A DNA stretch of 64,000 nucleotides from Glutamicibacter sp. PS (GTDB lineage: Bacteria; Actinomycetota; Actinomycetes; Actinomycetales; Micrococcaceae), in assembly GCA_031317595.1 (NCBI GenBank), contig JANCMB010000001.1:2235610-2299609 (forward strand), given 5' to 3'. Position numbers and translations under genes: made by a program. Position 1 is the stretch's first letter, and each line of letters opens with the position of its first letter. The notes beneath the pieces are model-generated. The model was not told where the DNA came from and made no database searches. It saw only the letters and a list, made by a program, of their open reading frames with translations. Below, piece after piece: positions 38,766 through 47,919 of this stretch.

Positions 38766-39977
38766 ATGGCCACACGTAAGACCCCGAAAAAGAAGAACAC
38801 CTCCACCGGACACCCGGCACGTAGCGCCTCCACTGGCACGGCTCCCTTCGAAGCCGAAGTACGTCAGGCCCTGCAGCCTTTTAAGCAGCAGCTTTTCGCA
38901 CATTTCCAGCGCGAAGGACAGCCCACCAGCGAAACTCGTGCGGCCTTCGAGGGGCTGACGACCTTGCTGACCGTCCATGCTCAGCTGCGCAAGAGCGTCG
39001 ACGTGACCACCTTTGATGACAAGGCGCTCGGGGAGCAGCTCGGACACTTGGCTACTCTGGGCTCCGAAGCCTCGCAGGCCGGCGCCGCGTTGCTCAAGCA
39101 TTATTTAGTCTTCCTCGGTAACAGCGCGAACTTCGGTGGCTCGGTGGACGATTTCAAGGAGACCTTCGAGTTTCTCTCGCGCATGTCGGGCGACTCCCCA
39201 ATCGTGGTGCCTTTCATGGAGGATGAGGAGGCCAACGCGGCACTCGAGCAGATGCCCTTTGTCTTTGCCGCACGCGAACTGATCCGCTGGGTGGGCGAAG
39301 GGCAGCGAACCGATCCGCAGGGCGTATTGCACGACGAGGAGCTCAGCGAGGCCGCCGGAGCCTTGGGCTTGACGGTGACCGTTGAGTCCAATGCCGAGCA
39401 GGAACTCACCCAGCCATGGGAGCCAGCCGACGGCACCGTTGTGGCTCAACTACGTCAGATCCCCCGTCTTGCGGCTCTGTGGGATGCGTTGATCGGCACG
39501 GCCATGCTGCGCTACGAGGCACCCAACGCGGTTCCCACCGAATCCCTGCGCGAAGCTCTGCTCGGCAGTACGGGACCGGGCAGCCGCCTGATTAAGGAAC
39601 TGATCGCCGAGGTTATCTTCTCGCATGTGCTGCTCAACGCGCTGGAGACCGAGGGACAGCGTCAGGTCGCGGAAATGGTCGCCGGGGTGCTCACCAACGC
39701 CGCCTCCACCCGACCGCCACGGACGGAGTTCGCCCTGCAGGTTCCGGTCGCAGAAGACCTTCCCGAAGAACAGCGCCACCTGATTCCGTTGCTGCAGGAG
39801 TCGGTTCCTCAGGTCGAGGCTCTGTTGCGTATTTTTGAGCGCGAGGGCATGGTGCACATTGAAGAGAGCATTGTCGTGCCAGAAGTTCTGCGTGCGGCGC
39901 TCGAACGCGCCTTGGAGAAGGTTTCGGATCAGCTCCTAGCCTCGGCCGAAACCGTCGAGCCATCCGGCGAGGCGTAG
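38766..39977 (+). CDS. Hypothetical protein, 403 residues
   Basis: A basic, disordered N-terminus (MATRKTPKKKNTS) is followed by an almost wholly alpha-helical acidic protein without cysteine clusters, membrane segments or signal peptide. No catalytic motif is seen. Helices around 27-100 and 255-400 may form a bundle. A strong inverted repeat follows 20 bp after the stop codon (39998-40035). I do not recognise the family; it is probably cytoplasmic, and the basic tail might contact nucleic acid (inference). Confidence 0.75.
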   Translation: MATRKTPKKKNTSTGHPARSASTGTAPFEAEVRQALQPFKQQLFAHFQREGQPTSETRAAFEGLTTLLTVHAQLRKSVDVTTFDDKALGEQLGHLATLGSEASQAGAALLKHYLVFLGNSANFGGSVDDFKETFEFLSRMSGDSPIVVPFMEDEEANAALEQMPFVFAARELIRWVGEGQRTDPQGVLHDEELSEAAGALGLTVTVESNAEQELTQPWEPADGTVVAQLRQIPRLAALWDALIGTAMLRYEAPNAVPTESLREALLGSTGPGSRLIKELIAEVIFSHVLLNALETEGQRQVAEMVAGVLTNAASTRPPRTEFALQVPVAEDLPEEQRHLIPLLQESVPQVEALLRIFEREGMVHIEESIVVPEVLRAALERALEKVSDQLLASAETVEPSGEA

Positions 39978-39997
39978 AACTCGCTCTCAAAAGGCTA

Positions 39998-40035
39998 AAG
40001 GCAGGGACTCACCCGAAGGTGTGTGTCCCTGCCTT
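39998..40035. terminator. Hairpin terminator without U-tract
   Basis: AAGGCAGGGAC (39998-40008) pairs perfectly with GTCCCTGCCTT (40025-40035). The 16-base loop contains a further CACC-cgaa-GGTG stem. The position 20 bp after the 403-residue gene supports a terminator role, though it lacks a T-run. Confidence 0.7.
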
Positions 40036-40040
40036 GATCT

Positions 40041-40063
40041 TTCGCCACGATTACTGTGGCGAA
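40041..40063. repeat. Perfect inverted repeat, 8-bp arms
   Basis: TTCGCCAC (40041-40048) and GTGGCGAA (40056-40063) flank GATTACT. It lies directly after the preceding hairpin and before the long nested repeat, inside the region between two convergent genes. It may be part of a bidirectional terminator. Confidence 0.6.
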
Positions 40064-40081
40064 TTATCGTATTGCCGCGTA

Positions 40082-40172
40082 AAAGGTGCATCGCACCCCC
40101 TACGAACGTGGATCAGTGATGGGGGCACTGATCCGTGAAAGATCGGTTCGTAGGGCGGCGCAATACACCTTT
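40082..40172. repeat. Long nested inverted repeat, three helices (91 bp)
   Basis: Three co-linear pairs of arms fold this segment into one long imperfect hairpin: AAAGGTG (40082-40088) with CACCTTT (40166-40172); CCCTACGAAC (40098-40107) with GTTCGTAGGG (40146-40155); GGATCAGTG (40110-40118) with CACTGATCC (40126-40134), around an ATGGGGG loop. All three pairings are perfect. It is not coding on either strand. Candidates are a structured RNA, a MITE-like element or a bidirectional terminator; the sequence alone does not decide. Confidence 0.65.
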
Positions 40173-40310
40173 AATCACTCCCGGAGCACCTATGACGCCA
40201 CTCGCAAAACATCATCGGCTTCCCGGTTGTGATCGGCTTTCCACCGATACATAACTAACCTATCGCGTCCGGCAAAAATGCGAAATCATACTTTAGTAGG
40301 AGGGTAGCGG

Positions 40311-41441
40311 TTAGAAAGGGATGGAGGCGCGCAGAATCCAGCGGTTTTCCGCGGTACAGGTGGTAAAACTGCCACCGAAGGTGTTCATCCTGTCTTTCAT
40401 TCCCAGTAACCCGCTACCGCCGTAGGGAAGCGAATTCGACTGCTTTCCATCGGCATTGGGCACGTTGATCATCTCGAGGACGGCAACGGCCCCATTCTTG
40501 GACAGATTCAAGGTCACCGGGGAGTTCGGCAGCGCATGTTTGATGATGTTCGTCGTCGCTTCCTGCATCACTCGATACAGCGCGGTTTGCGCCGACCGCG
40601 GCAGATGCGCAATTTCCTCATCCACGCTGGAGGTTACCGTAAAACCTGCTTCGCGCAGGCGGGTGCTAAAGACTTCGGCCCCGTGTACAACCTGCACGGT
40701 GGTGGCAGCCGGCGCACTGTTCTTCTCGCCCTGTCCGCTGCTCATCGTCCCGTCCGTGCGCAGCACATTGAGCATGAGTCGCAAGTCGTGCAGTGTCTCG
40801 GAACTCAGCTTGGATATCGTGTCCAAGGCATCGCGGGCGGTCTGCTCATTGCGTGCGAATTTAGCGGCCTTCGACTGCATGGCCACAATGGTGATGTCGT
40901 GAGCGACAATATCGTGCAAATCCCGCGCAATGTTTTTGCGCTCCTCACGTAGCGCCCGCTCCGCCTGCTCCTGGGCCTCGTTGAGGCGTCGCTGGTGCTC
41001 CGAATTTCGCTGGCTCAAGCGGAAAACACTGCGCGCGGCGACATAGGCGCCAAGGGCCAGTGGAACTAGGACCACCAGAATGAAGGCGGCATCGCCGGCG
41101 CGGATAACGCTATATGGTACCCAAAGAGCACTGAAGATCAGATACAGGGTGCGCACTCGAGGCTTGGTCGAACTAGCGGCCAACGCCATAAATACCAGCA
41201 GGGTGATGATCACCATCAGCGGATTATCGAACTCGCTGAGGCCTATATAGAGCGTGGCCAAATAAAGGCCCAGCGACAGCGTCAGCCAGCGCAAGGCCAA
41301 AAGTAGCTCAGCACAAATAATCAGCCCGACCACGGCACCGGTGATCGTGGCCTCCGACGACCCATCAATGCCGAACTCCAACAGAGTCATTAGTTCGGAG
41401 ACCGTGGTCGTCGCGATAAGGACAAGGCCGGACCAGATCAC
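40311..41441 (-). CDS. NarL-type sensor histidine kinase
   Basis: 376 residues from a GTG at 41441. Five or six hydrophobic segments (to about residue 140) are followed by a dimerisation domain with H176 in IARDLHDIVAHDITIVA (HisKA_3) and a HATPase with GGSGLLGMKDRM. The reading frame stays open upstream of the GTG with a convincing sequence (TRLFAVARWIRSLTITGRQ) but holds no ATG/GTG/TTG; a CTG at 41519 behind AAGGCAGG is a possible start. It is downstream of a secreted-peptide gene on the same strand and divergent from its response regulator. The sensed signal may be that peptide (inference). Confidence 0.92.
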   Translation of the reverse strand: MIWSGLVLIATTTVSELMTLLEFGIDGSSEATITGAVVGLIICAELLLALRWLTLSLGLYLATLYIGLSEFDNPLMVIITLLVFMALAASSTKPRVRTLYLIFSALWVPYSVIRAGDAAFILVVLVPLALGAYVAARSVFRLSQRNSEHQRRLNEAQEQAERALREERKNIARDLHDIVAHDITIVAMQSKAAKFARNEQTARDALDTISKLSSETLHDLRLMLNVLRTDGTMSSGQGEKNSAPAATTVQVVHGAEVFSTRLREAGFTVTSSVDEEIAHLPRSAQTALYRVMQEATTNIIKHALPNSPVTLNLSKNGAVAVLEMINVPNADGKQSNSLPYGGSGLLGMKDRMNTFGGSFTTCTAENRWILRASIPF

Positions 41442-41554
41442 TGCCTGACGGCCTGTGATGGTCAGTGACCTGATCCAACGGGCTACCGCGAAAAGACGCG
41501 TTCTTTTTTCCGTGTCCAGTGTGGTTAACCTGCCTTGTCTACTTCATGGGCGAT

Positions 41555-41731
41555 TTAGTCACAGTATTTGCCGTAGGTGCGGCACATCCAATCCCTGAAA
41601 TCATCGCCCCATCCGGCTGGCTGTGAAGCCTGACTGCCAGAACCACCATAAGCCGCGGAGGCAGGTGCTGCCAGCACCGCCACCGGAGCTACGGCCAACG
41701 CCAGCGCCGCGAGCATACTCCGAACTTTCAT
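41555..41731 (-). CDS. Small secreted peptide (58 residues) upstream of a sensor kinase
   Basis: The ATG at 41731 (an ATG directly before it is also possible) follows GGGGGATC and reads 58 codons to TAA. The N-terminus MKVRSM and hydrophobic residues 7-22 form a signal peptide ending ASA|AY after residue 26. The mature 32-residue part is Gly/Ser/Gln-rich, then DDFRDWMCRTYGKYCD with cysteines at 50 and 57, which could close an eight-residue disulfide loop. It lies 35-113 bp ahead of the kinase start on the same strand. No family is recognised. A pheromone, an effector controlled by the pair, or a small secreted factor are all possible. Confidence 0.75.
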   Translation of the reverse strand: MKVRSMLAALALAVAPVAVLAAPASAAYGGSGSQASQPAGWGDDFRDWMCRTYGKYCD

Positions 41732-41773
41732 CATGATCCCCCAACCTGATTACTTATATACTTCAAGACACCG

Positions 41774-41785
41774 CGGTCTAGACCG
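41774..41785. promoter_or_regulatory. Palindrome CGGTCTAGACCG between the divergent kinase and regulator operons
   Basis: A perfect 12-bp palindrome sits 42 bp from the peptide start and 27 bp from the response-regulator start. TATAC-like -10 elements flank it on both sides (reverse: TATATA near 41757; forward: TATACG near 41790). This is a natural place for the response regulator to control both directions. Confidence 0.45.
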
Positions 41786-41812
41786 GAATATACGAGCCAT
41801 CAGAGGACACCG

Positions 41813-42481
41813 ATGAACCAAATTAAAGTACTAATCGTGGACGATGAGCCGCTGATCCGCCATGCCTTGGGCACGATTCTATCAACGGATGAGCGTATTT
41901 TACTCGTAAATTCTCTAAATAACGGGAAAGACGCGCTGGAGTTTTGTGAGAAGAATGAGATCGATGTGGTCATCATGGATTTACAGATGCCCGTCATGGA
42001 CGGTGTTACAGCGACCGAGCACATCAAGAAGTTGCCGCACAGCCCCGCGGTGCTGGCAATAACCGCCTTTTCGGCCGACGACTACCTCGTGCCGGTGCTT
42101 CTGGCCGGCGCCAGCGGCTATCTGGTCAAGGACAGTGAACCCGATGAGATTGTCGACGCGGTTATCTCGGTGCATCAGGGTACGGCGGCCATCTCCCCTT
42201 CGGTGTCCAACGACCTCATCGGCGCGGTCAAACAGGCCTACAATCCGGTAAGCCAAAGAGAGCACTTGGCCAAGGAGTTAGCGCTCACTGCCCGCGAGCT
42301 CGAAATTCTAGACCTGCTGGCCAAGGGGCTGAACAATCCGGAGATCTCCCGGAAACTAGGGGTCGCCGAAACAACAATCAAGACGCACATGGCCAAAATC
42401 TTCGTGAAGCTCGATGTACGTGACCGGGTCCAGGTACTGGTAGAAGCGGCCCGGATCGGCCTGATTAATCTCAATCGTTAA
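41813..42481 (+). CDS. NarL/LuxR-type response regulator
   Basis: 222 residues. Receiver domain with D10, D11, phosphoacceptor D56 (IMDLQMPVMDG) and K in YLVKDSEPDEI; LuxR-type HTH near the end, ELEILDLLAKGLNNPEISRKLGVAETTIKTHMAKIFVKL. GAGGACACC precedes the ATG. It is divergent from the peptide-kinase operon and is its obvious cognate regulator. The base composition across this two-component block is more AT-rich than its surroundings. Confidence 0.94.
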   Translation: MNQIKVLIVDDEPLIRHALGTILSTDERILLVNSLNNGKDALEFCEKNEIDVVIMDLQMPVMDGVTATEHIKKLPHSPAVLAITAFSADDYLVPVLLAGASGYLVKDSEPDEIVDAVISVHQGTAAISPSVSNDLIGAVKQAYNPVSQREHLAKELALTARELEILDLLAKGLNNPEISRKLGVAETTIKTHMAKIFVKLDVRDRVQVLVEAARIGLINLNR

Positions 42482-42513
42482 TCTTTCAGAACCCGGCGGG
42501 AATAGATTTGCGC

Positions 42514-42532
42514 CTCATGCGTTAAACATGAG
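42514..42532. promoter_or_regulatory. Inverted repeat CTCATG-N7-CATGAG upstream of the Clp gene
   Basis: Six-bp arms with a seven-base spacer lie 31 bp before the TTG start of the ClpC-like gene, and a third CTCATG follows at 42542-42547. The N7 geometry resembles HspR-type HAIR elements, but the arms differ from the CTTGAGT consensus, so stress control is only a suggestion. Confidence 0.35.
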
Positions 42533-42562
42533 CAAAGACCACTCATGTTTTAGGAGGCTCAC

Positions 42563-45103
<2,541 letters not shown>

Positions 45104-45116
45104 CCGACACGATAAT

Positions 45117-45156
45117 CGACGGCCCGAGCCCACTACCCGGTGGGCTCGGGCCGTCG
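45117..45156. terminator. 17-bp perfect hairpin after the Clp gene
   Basis: CGACGGCCCGAGCCCAC (45117-45133) pairs with its exact complement at 45140-45156 around TACCCG. It starts 14 bp after the Clp stop codon. No T-run follows; the stem is strong enough to act as a terminator in an actinobacterium. Confidence 0.8.
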
Positions 45157-45168
45157 TAGGCTAATGCC

Positions 45169-45522
45169 ATGACGCGTATCGGCATGATCACCTTGAACTC
45201 GACCGACTACTCCCGCGCTGCGCACTGGTGGAAGGAACGCCTGAACGCCACCGTTGCCGGCGACTACCCGGGATTCATGATGCTGCAGGTTCCCGGGCTA
45301 CCGGCACTGCTTGGCTTCCAACAGGTCACCGAGGTGGCCGACGAAACCCGGGTTCACCTCGATCTGGAAGCCGACCCGAATCTCGGCCGCGAGGCGAGCG
45401 TGCAGGCCTTCGTCGACGCCGGGGCCAGCCGCGTGGATTCGCACCAACCCAGCGAGGACTTTGGTTGGGATGTACTGCGCGACCCCTTCGGCATGATCTT
45501 CTGCCTCAGCGACGCACATTAG
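45169..45522 (+). CDS. VOC (glyoxalase/bleomycin-resistance fold) protein
   Basis: 117 residues, one VOC unit pair: LNSTDYSRAAHWWKERL, LLGFQQVTEVADETRVHLDLEA, SHQPSEDFGWDVLRDPFGMIFCLSDAH. The family-typical metal ligands are only partly recognisable (His in VHLDLEA; the last strand lacks the terminal Glu), so activity is uncertain. The next gene starts 6 bp later, suggesting co-transcription. Function unknown. Confidence 0.85.
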   Translation: MTRIGMITLNSTDYSRAAHWWKERLNATVAGDYPGFMMLQVPGLPALLGFQQVTEVADETRVHLDLEADPNLGREASVQAFVDAGASRVDSHQPSEDFGWDVLRDPFGMIFCLSDAH

Positions 45523-45528
45523 GCGACC

Positions 45529-46377
45529 ATGAAACCACCTCCGGCCTATTGGTCCCGTCAGACCCAAGAGTTTGTCGACCGCCAAGGCAAGCACTGGTGG
45601 TTGACGATGTGGGGCTGGTCGCAGACCTCGCTCGAGCAGGCACAACGCCATGCCCGCACCCGGCTTCAGGAATTGATCGCCCGTGGCGGCCCCACCGGTG
45701 CCGAGCGCAACTGGTACTACCCGGCCGCACCGCTTCGCGAACCATGCCTCGAGAGCCTGGGCGATGGCCCGGAACCACTGGCGGTGATCACTCGCAACCG
45801 TTACGGGGCCACGGTGCTCAATACCGACGCGGTGTTGATCGCCGATGTCGACCTGCCCAATGCACCGAAGTCTGGCTGGTTCTCCCGGCTTTTCGGCCGC
45901 GGCACGGCCACCGCCGAAGACCCGGCCGATAACATCCGCGAACGTATTGCCACCTTCGCCGCCGCACGCCCGACGCTCGGTGTGCACAGTTACCGCACCA
46001 GCGCCGGGTTCCGCGTCTTCATCACCGGCACCTCGGCCGCGCCGGATAGCGCCGAAGCCGAACACCTCCTACGTGAGCTCGGGTCCGATGAGCTCTACAC
46101 CAAACTCTGCCGCTCACAGCACAGCTACCGAGCCCGCCTGAGCCCTAAACCGTGGCGCATCGGGCTATCCGCGCCCACGGTGACCTGGCCGGCGCCCGAC
46201 AGCGAGGCGCAACGGCGACTCGAGCTGTGGGTCGAGAGCTACCGTAGGGGCGCCACCGGCTTCTCCGTCACCACCCGCGAAGCCCGCTTTGGTCCGGCTC
46301 CGAGCCTCGACGAGGCAAAGATCCTGCGCTGGCATGATGAGCAAACCGGCGCGGACTCCAACCGTCCACTGGCTTAA
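45529..46377 (+). CDS. Conserved hypothetical protein, 282 residues
   Basis: A conserved block holds VLIADVDLP (a hydrophobic D-x-D strand), VHSYRTSAGFRVFITG and LYTKLCRSQHSYRARLSPKPWR. The D-x-D strand followed by a basic Y-R-T-x-A-G-x-R strand recalls nucleotidyl-transfer or primase-polymerase-like active sites, but the match is loose. The first 60 residues are aromatic-rich (HWWLTMWGW). No signal peptide or membrane segment. AGGCGACC lies before the ATG; it likely shares an operon with the VOC gene. I cannot name a function. Confidence 0.75.
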   Translation: MKPPPAYWSRQTQEFVDRQGKHWWLTMWGWSQTSLEQAQRHARTRLQELIARGGPTGAERNWYYPAAPLREPCLESLGDGPEPLAVITRNRYGATVLNTDAVLIADVDLPNAPKSGWFSRLFGRGTATAEDPADNIRERIATFAAARPTLGVHSYRTSAGFRVFITGTSAAPDSAEAEHLLRELGSDELYTKLCRSQHSYRARLSPKPWRIGLSAPTVTWPAPDSEAQRRLELWVESYRRGATGFSVTTREARFGPAPSLDEAKILRWHDEQTGADSNRPLA

Positions 46378-46418
46378 CTACCGGACCCGTCGAGCGCTCG
46401 ACCACAGGAATAATTGCA

Positions 46419-46480
46419 TTGGATCCAAAAATTCTCATTCGCGGCGGACAACAACGGAAACACGTGTTGTTTGGATCCAA
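46419..46480. promoter_or_regulatory. Two TTGGATCCAA operators 52 bp apart, upstream of the VOC gene
   Basis: Perfect TTGGATCCAA palindromes at 46419-46428 and 46471-46480. The same motif, at the same 52-bp spacing, precedes the E1 gene at the far end of the island. A palindrome AACACGTGTT lies between them (46459-46468). The GntR regulator at 53768 is the presumed binder. Confidence 0.7.
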
Positions 46481-46495
46481 TTTTCCCATTATTGT
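46467..46495 (+). promoter_or_regulatory. Candidate promoter of the VOC gene
   Basis: TTGTTT (46467-46472) and TATTGT (46490-46495) are 17 bp apart. The second TTGGATCCAA operator lies mostly within the spacer, so a bound repressor would block polymerase. Confidence 0.4.
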
Positions 46496-46549
46496 TAGTT
46501 AGTGCTCCCTCGACTACTGGGGCGATTCCTTAACGGCAAGGACGGAACA

Positions 46550-47068
46550 ATGAGCGGACTACCGGGATTACGCGGCAATGATCATATTGGCTTCACGGTG
46601 CCGGATATCGACGAAGCACACACATTTTTCGTCGATGTCCTCGGATGCGTCCAAATTTACCGGCTGGGACCATTCCCGTCGCAGGGAACGTGGATGAGCG
46701 AGCATCTGAACGTCGCCGACTCGACCACCATGCGCGAAATCCGGTTTTACCGCTGTGGCAATGGATCAAACTTCGAGGTTTTCCAGTATGAGGCCGAGGA
46801 TGCCCGTCTCCTTCCACCCCGCAACAGCGATGTCGGCGGCCATCACATCGCTCTGTACGTCGACGACCTAGACGAAGCCGTGGCCTACCTGCACGCGAAG
46901 GGAATTCGAGTGCTTGGTGAGCCCACGGAAAGCGGCGGGCCTAGCCAAGGGCAGCGATGGGTGTATTTCCTCTCGCCGTGGGGCATGCAGTTCGAACTTG
47001 TCAGCTTCCCACGGGGCAAGGCCTACGAAACCAAGGCCGCCGTGCGGCTTTGGGACACCAGACAGTAG
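46550..47068 (+). CDS. VOC-family protein (lactoylglutathione-lyase-like)
   Basis: 172 residues from the ATG at 46550 with AAGGACGGAACA upstream; an upstream in-frame start has no ribosome site. Two VOC units are seen: GNDHIGFTVPDIDEAHTFFVDVLG and, after FYRCGNGSNFEVFQYE, GHHIALYVDDLDEAVAYL and MQFELVSFPRG. The His/Glu/His/Glu metal set (DH, FEV, HH, FEL) looks complete, so a metal-dependent lyase, epimerase or dioxygenase is plausible. It is the sole rightward gene of the catabolic island, controlled by its own pair of operators. Confidence 0.9.
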   Translation: MSGLPGLRGNDHIGFTVPDIDEAHTFFVDVLGCVQIYRLGPFPSQGTWMSEHLNVADSTTMREIRFYRCGNGSNFEVFQYEAEDARLLPPRNSDVGGHHIALYVDDLDEAVAYLHAKGIRVLGEPTESGGPSQGQRWVYFLSPWGMQFELVSFPRGKAYETKAAVRLWDTRQ

Positions 47069-47093
47069 CACCGGTCGAGGCCGCCTATGACGC

Positions 47094-47846
47094 TCAGTAC
47101 CAGTTCCCGTCAATGCCCAACCCACCATCCACCGCAAGAACCTGTCCATTGACGAAGGACGACGCCGACGTGGCCAGAAAATACGCGGCCGATGCGATCT
47201 CCGCGGGATCAGCGAAGCGCCCCAATGAAGTTCGTGCTCGGATCTTGTCATCGGCAAGCTTCCCCTCGGCGATCAACGCGTCCGTCAAGGCCGTTCGAAC
47301 GTAGCCCGGGGCAATGGCATTCACACGAACACCCGACGCTCCCCACTCCACGGCCAAGGTTCGGGTCAATCCACCGATCGCCGCCTTGGCCGCCGTGTAG
47401 CTGGCCCTGTGCGGCATGCCCGCCGAAGCCGCGACGCTGGCCACGTTCACAATCGAACCGCCGCTGCGGCACAGAAGCGGGTACGCCGCCCGGCACACTC
47501 GCATCGAACCGGTGACATGGATATCCAACATCAGTGAGAACATGTCGTCCGTGATCTCCGCGCTGGGCTGAGGCCGCGCAATACCGGCGGAATTGAAGAC
47601 GGCATCCAGGCGCCCCTCGATCTGCTCGACAGAAGCGACGGTAGCGTCCACGGCGGGCCTGCACGTCACATCGCATATCACGGCGCGGGATCCGGGACCG
47701 AGGTCCTGCGTGGTCCGTGCCAGAGCATCCTCTCCAAGATCGGCCAAGACGACGTTGCCTCCGGACTCCATCCAATGCCGGGCGAAGGCCAAGCCAATCC
47801 CCGAAGCCCCACCGGTGATTAGCGCGACTGGTTGAGCGACTTTCAT
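47094..47846 (-). CDS. SDR oxidoreductase (last gene of the island operon)
   Basis: 250 residues from the ATG at 47846 behind AGGGAG. ALITGGASGIGLAFA with LADLGE after the second strand indicates NAD(H); NSAGIA, VASVAASAG and YTAAKAA complete the classical motifs, with APGYVRT following. SDRs of this type oxidise secondary alcohols. A second SDR lies in the same operon, so the two may act on different stereoisomers of one substrate (inference). It converges on the VOC gene. Confidence 0.9.
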   Translation of the reverse strand: MKVAQPVALITGGASGIGLAFARHWMESGGNVVLADLGEDALARTTQDLGPGSRAVICDVTCRPAVDATVASVEQIEGRLDAVFNSAGIARPQPSAEITDDMFSLMLDIHVTGSMRVCRAAYPLLCRSGGSIVNVASVAASAGMPHRASYTAAKAAIGGLTRTLAVEWGASGVRVNAIAPGYVRTALTDALIAEGKLADDKIRARTSLGRFADPAEIASAAYFLATSASSFVNGQVLAVDGGLGIDGNWY

Positions 47847-47919
47847 AAACACTCCCTATTGCAATGCGACGGTGGTGGTGCGGGGATCAATACCCCGCAC
47901 CACCACCTCGTCGGTTAAA

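Noticed and set aside
40082-40172. 6C RNA (actinobacterial C-rich double hairpin)
   Set aside because: On the reverse strand one loop has five Cs, but the architecture is one long nested hairpin rather than two C-loop hairpins.
42514-42532. HspR HAIR element
   Set aside because: Spacing is right but the arms CTCATG/CATGAG differ from CTTGAGT/ACTCAAG in several positions; listed only as an unassigned inverted repeat.
46459-46468. AACACGTGTT palindrome as a separate regulator site
   Set aside because: It lies between the two GntR operators and may be chance; it does not recur in the E1 control region.
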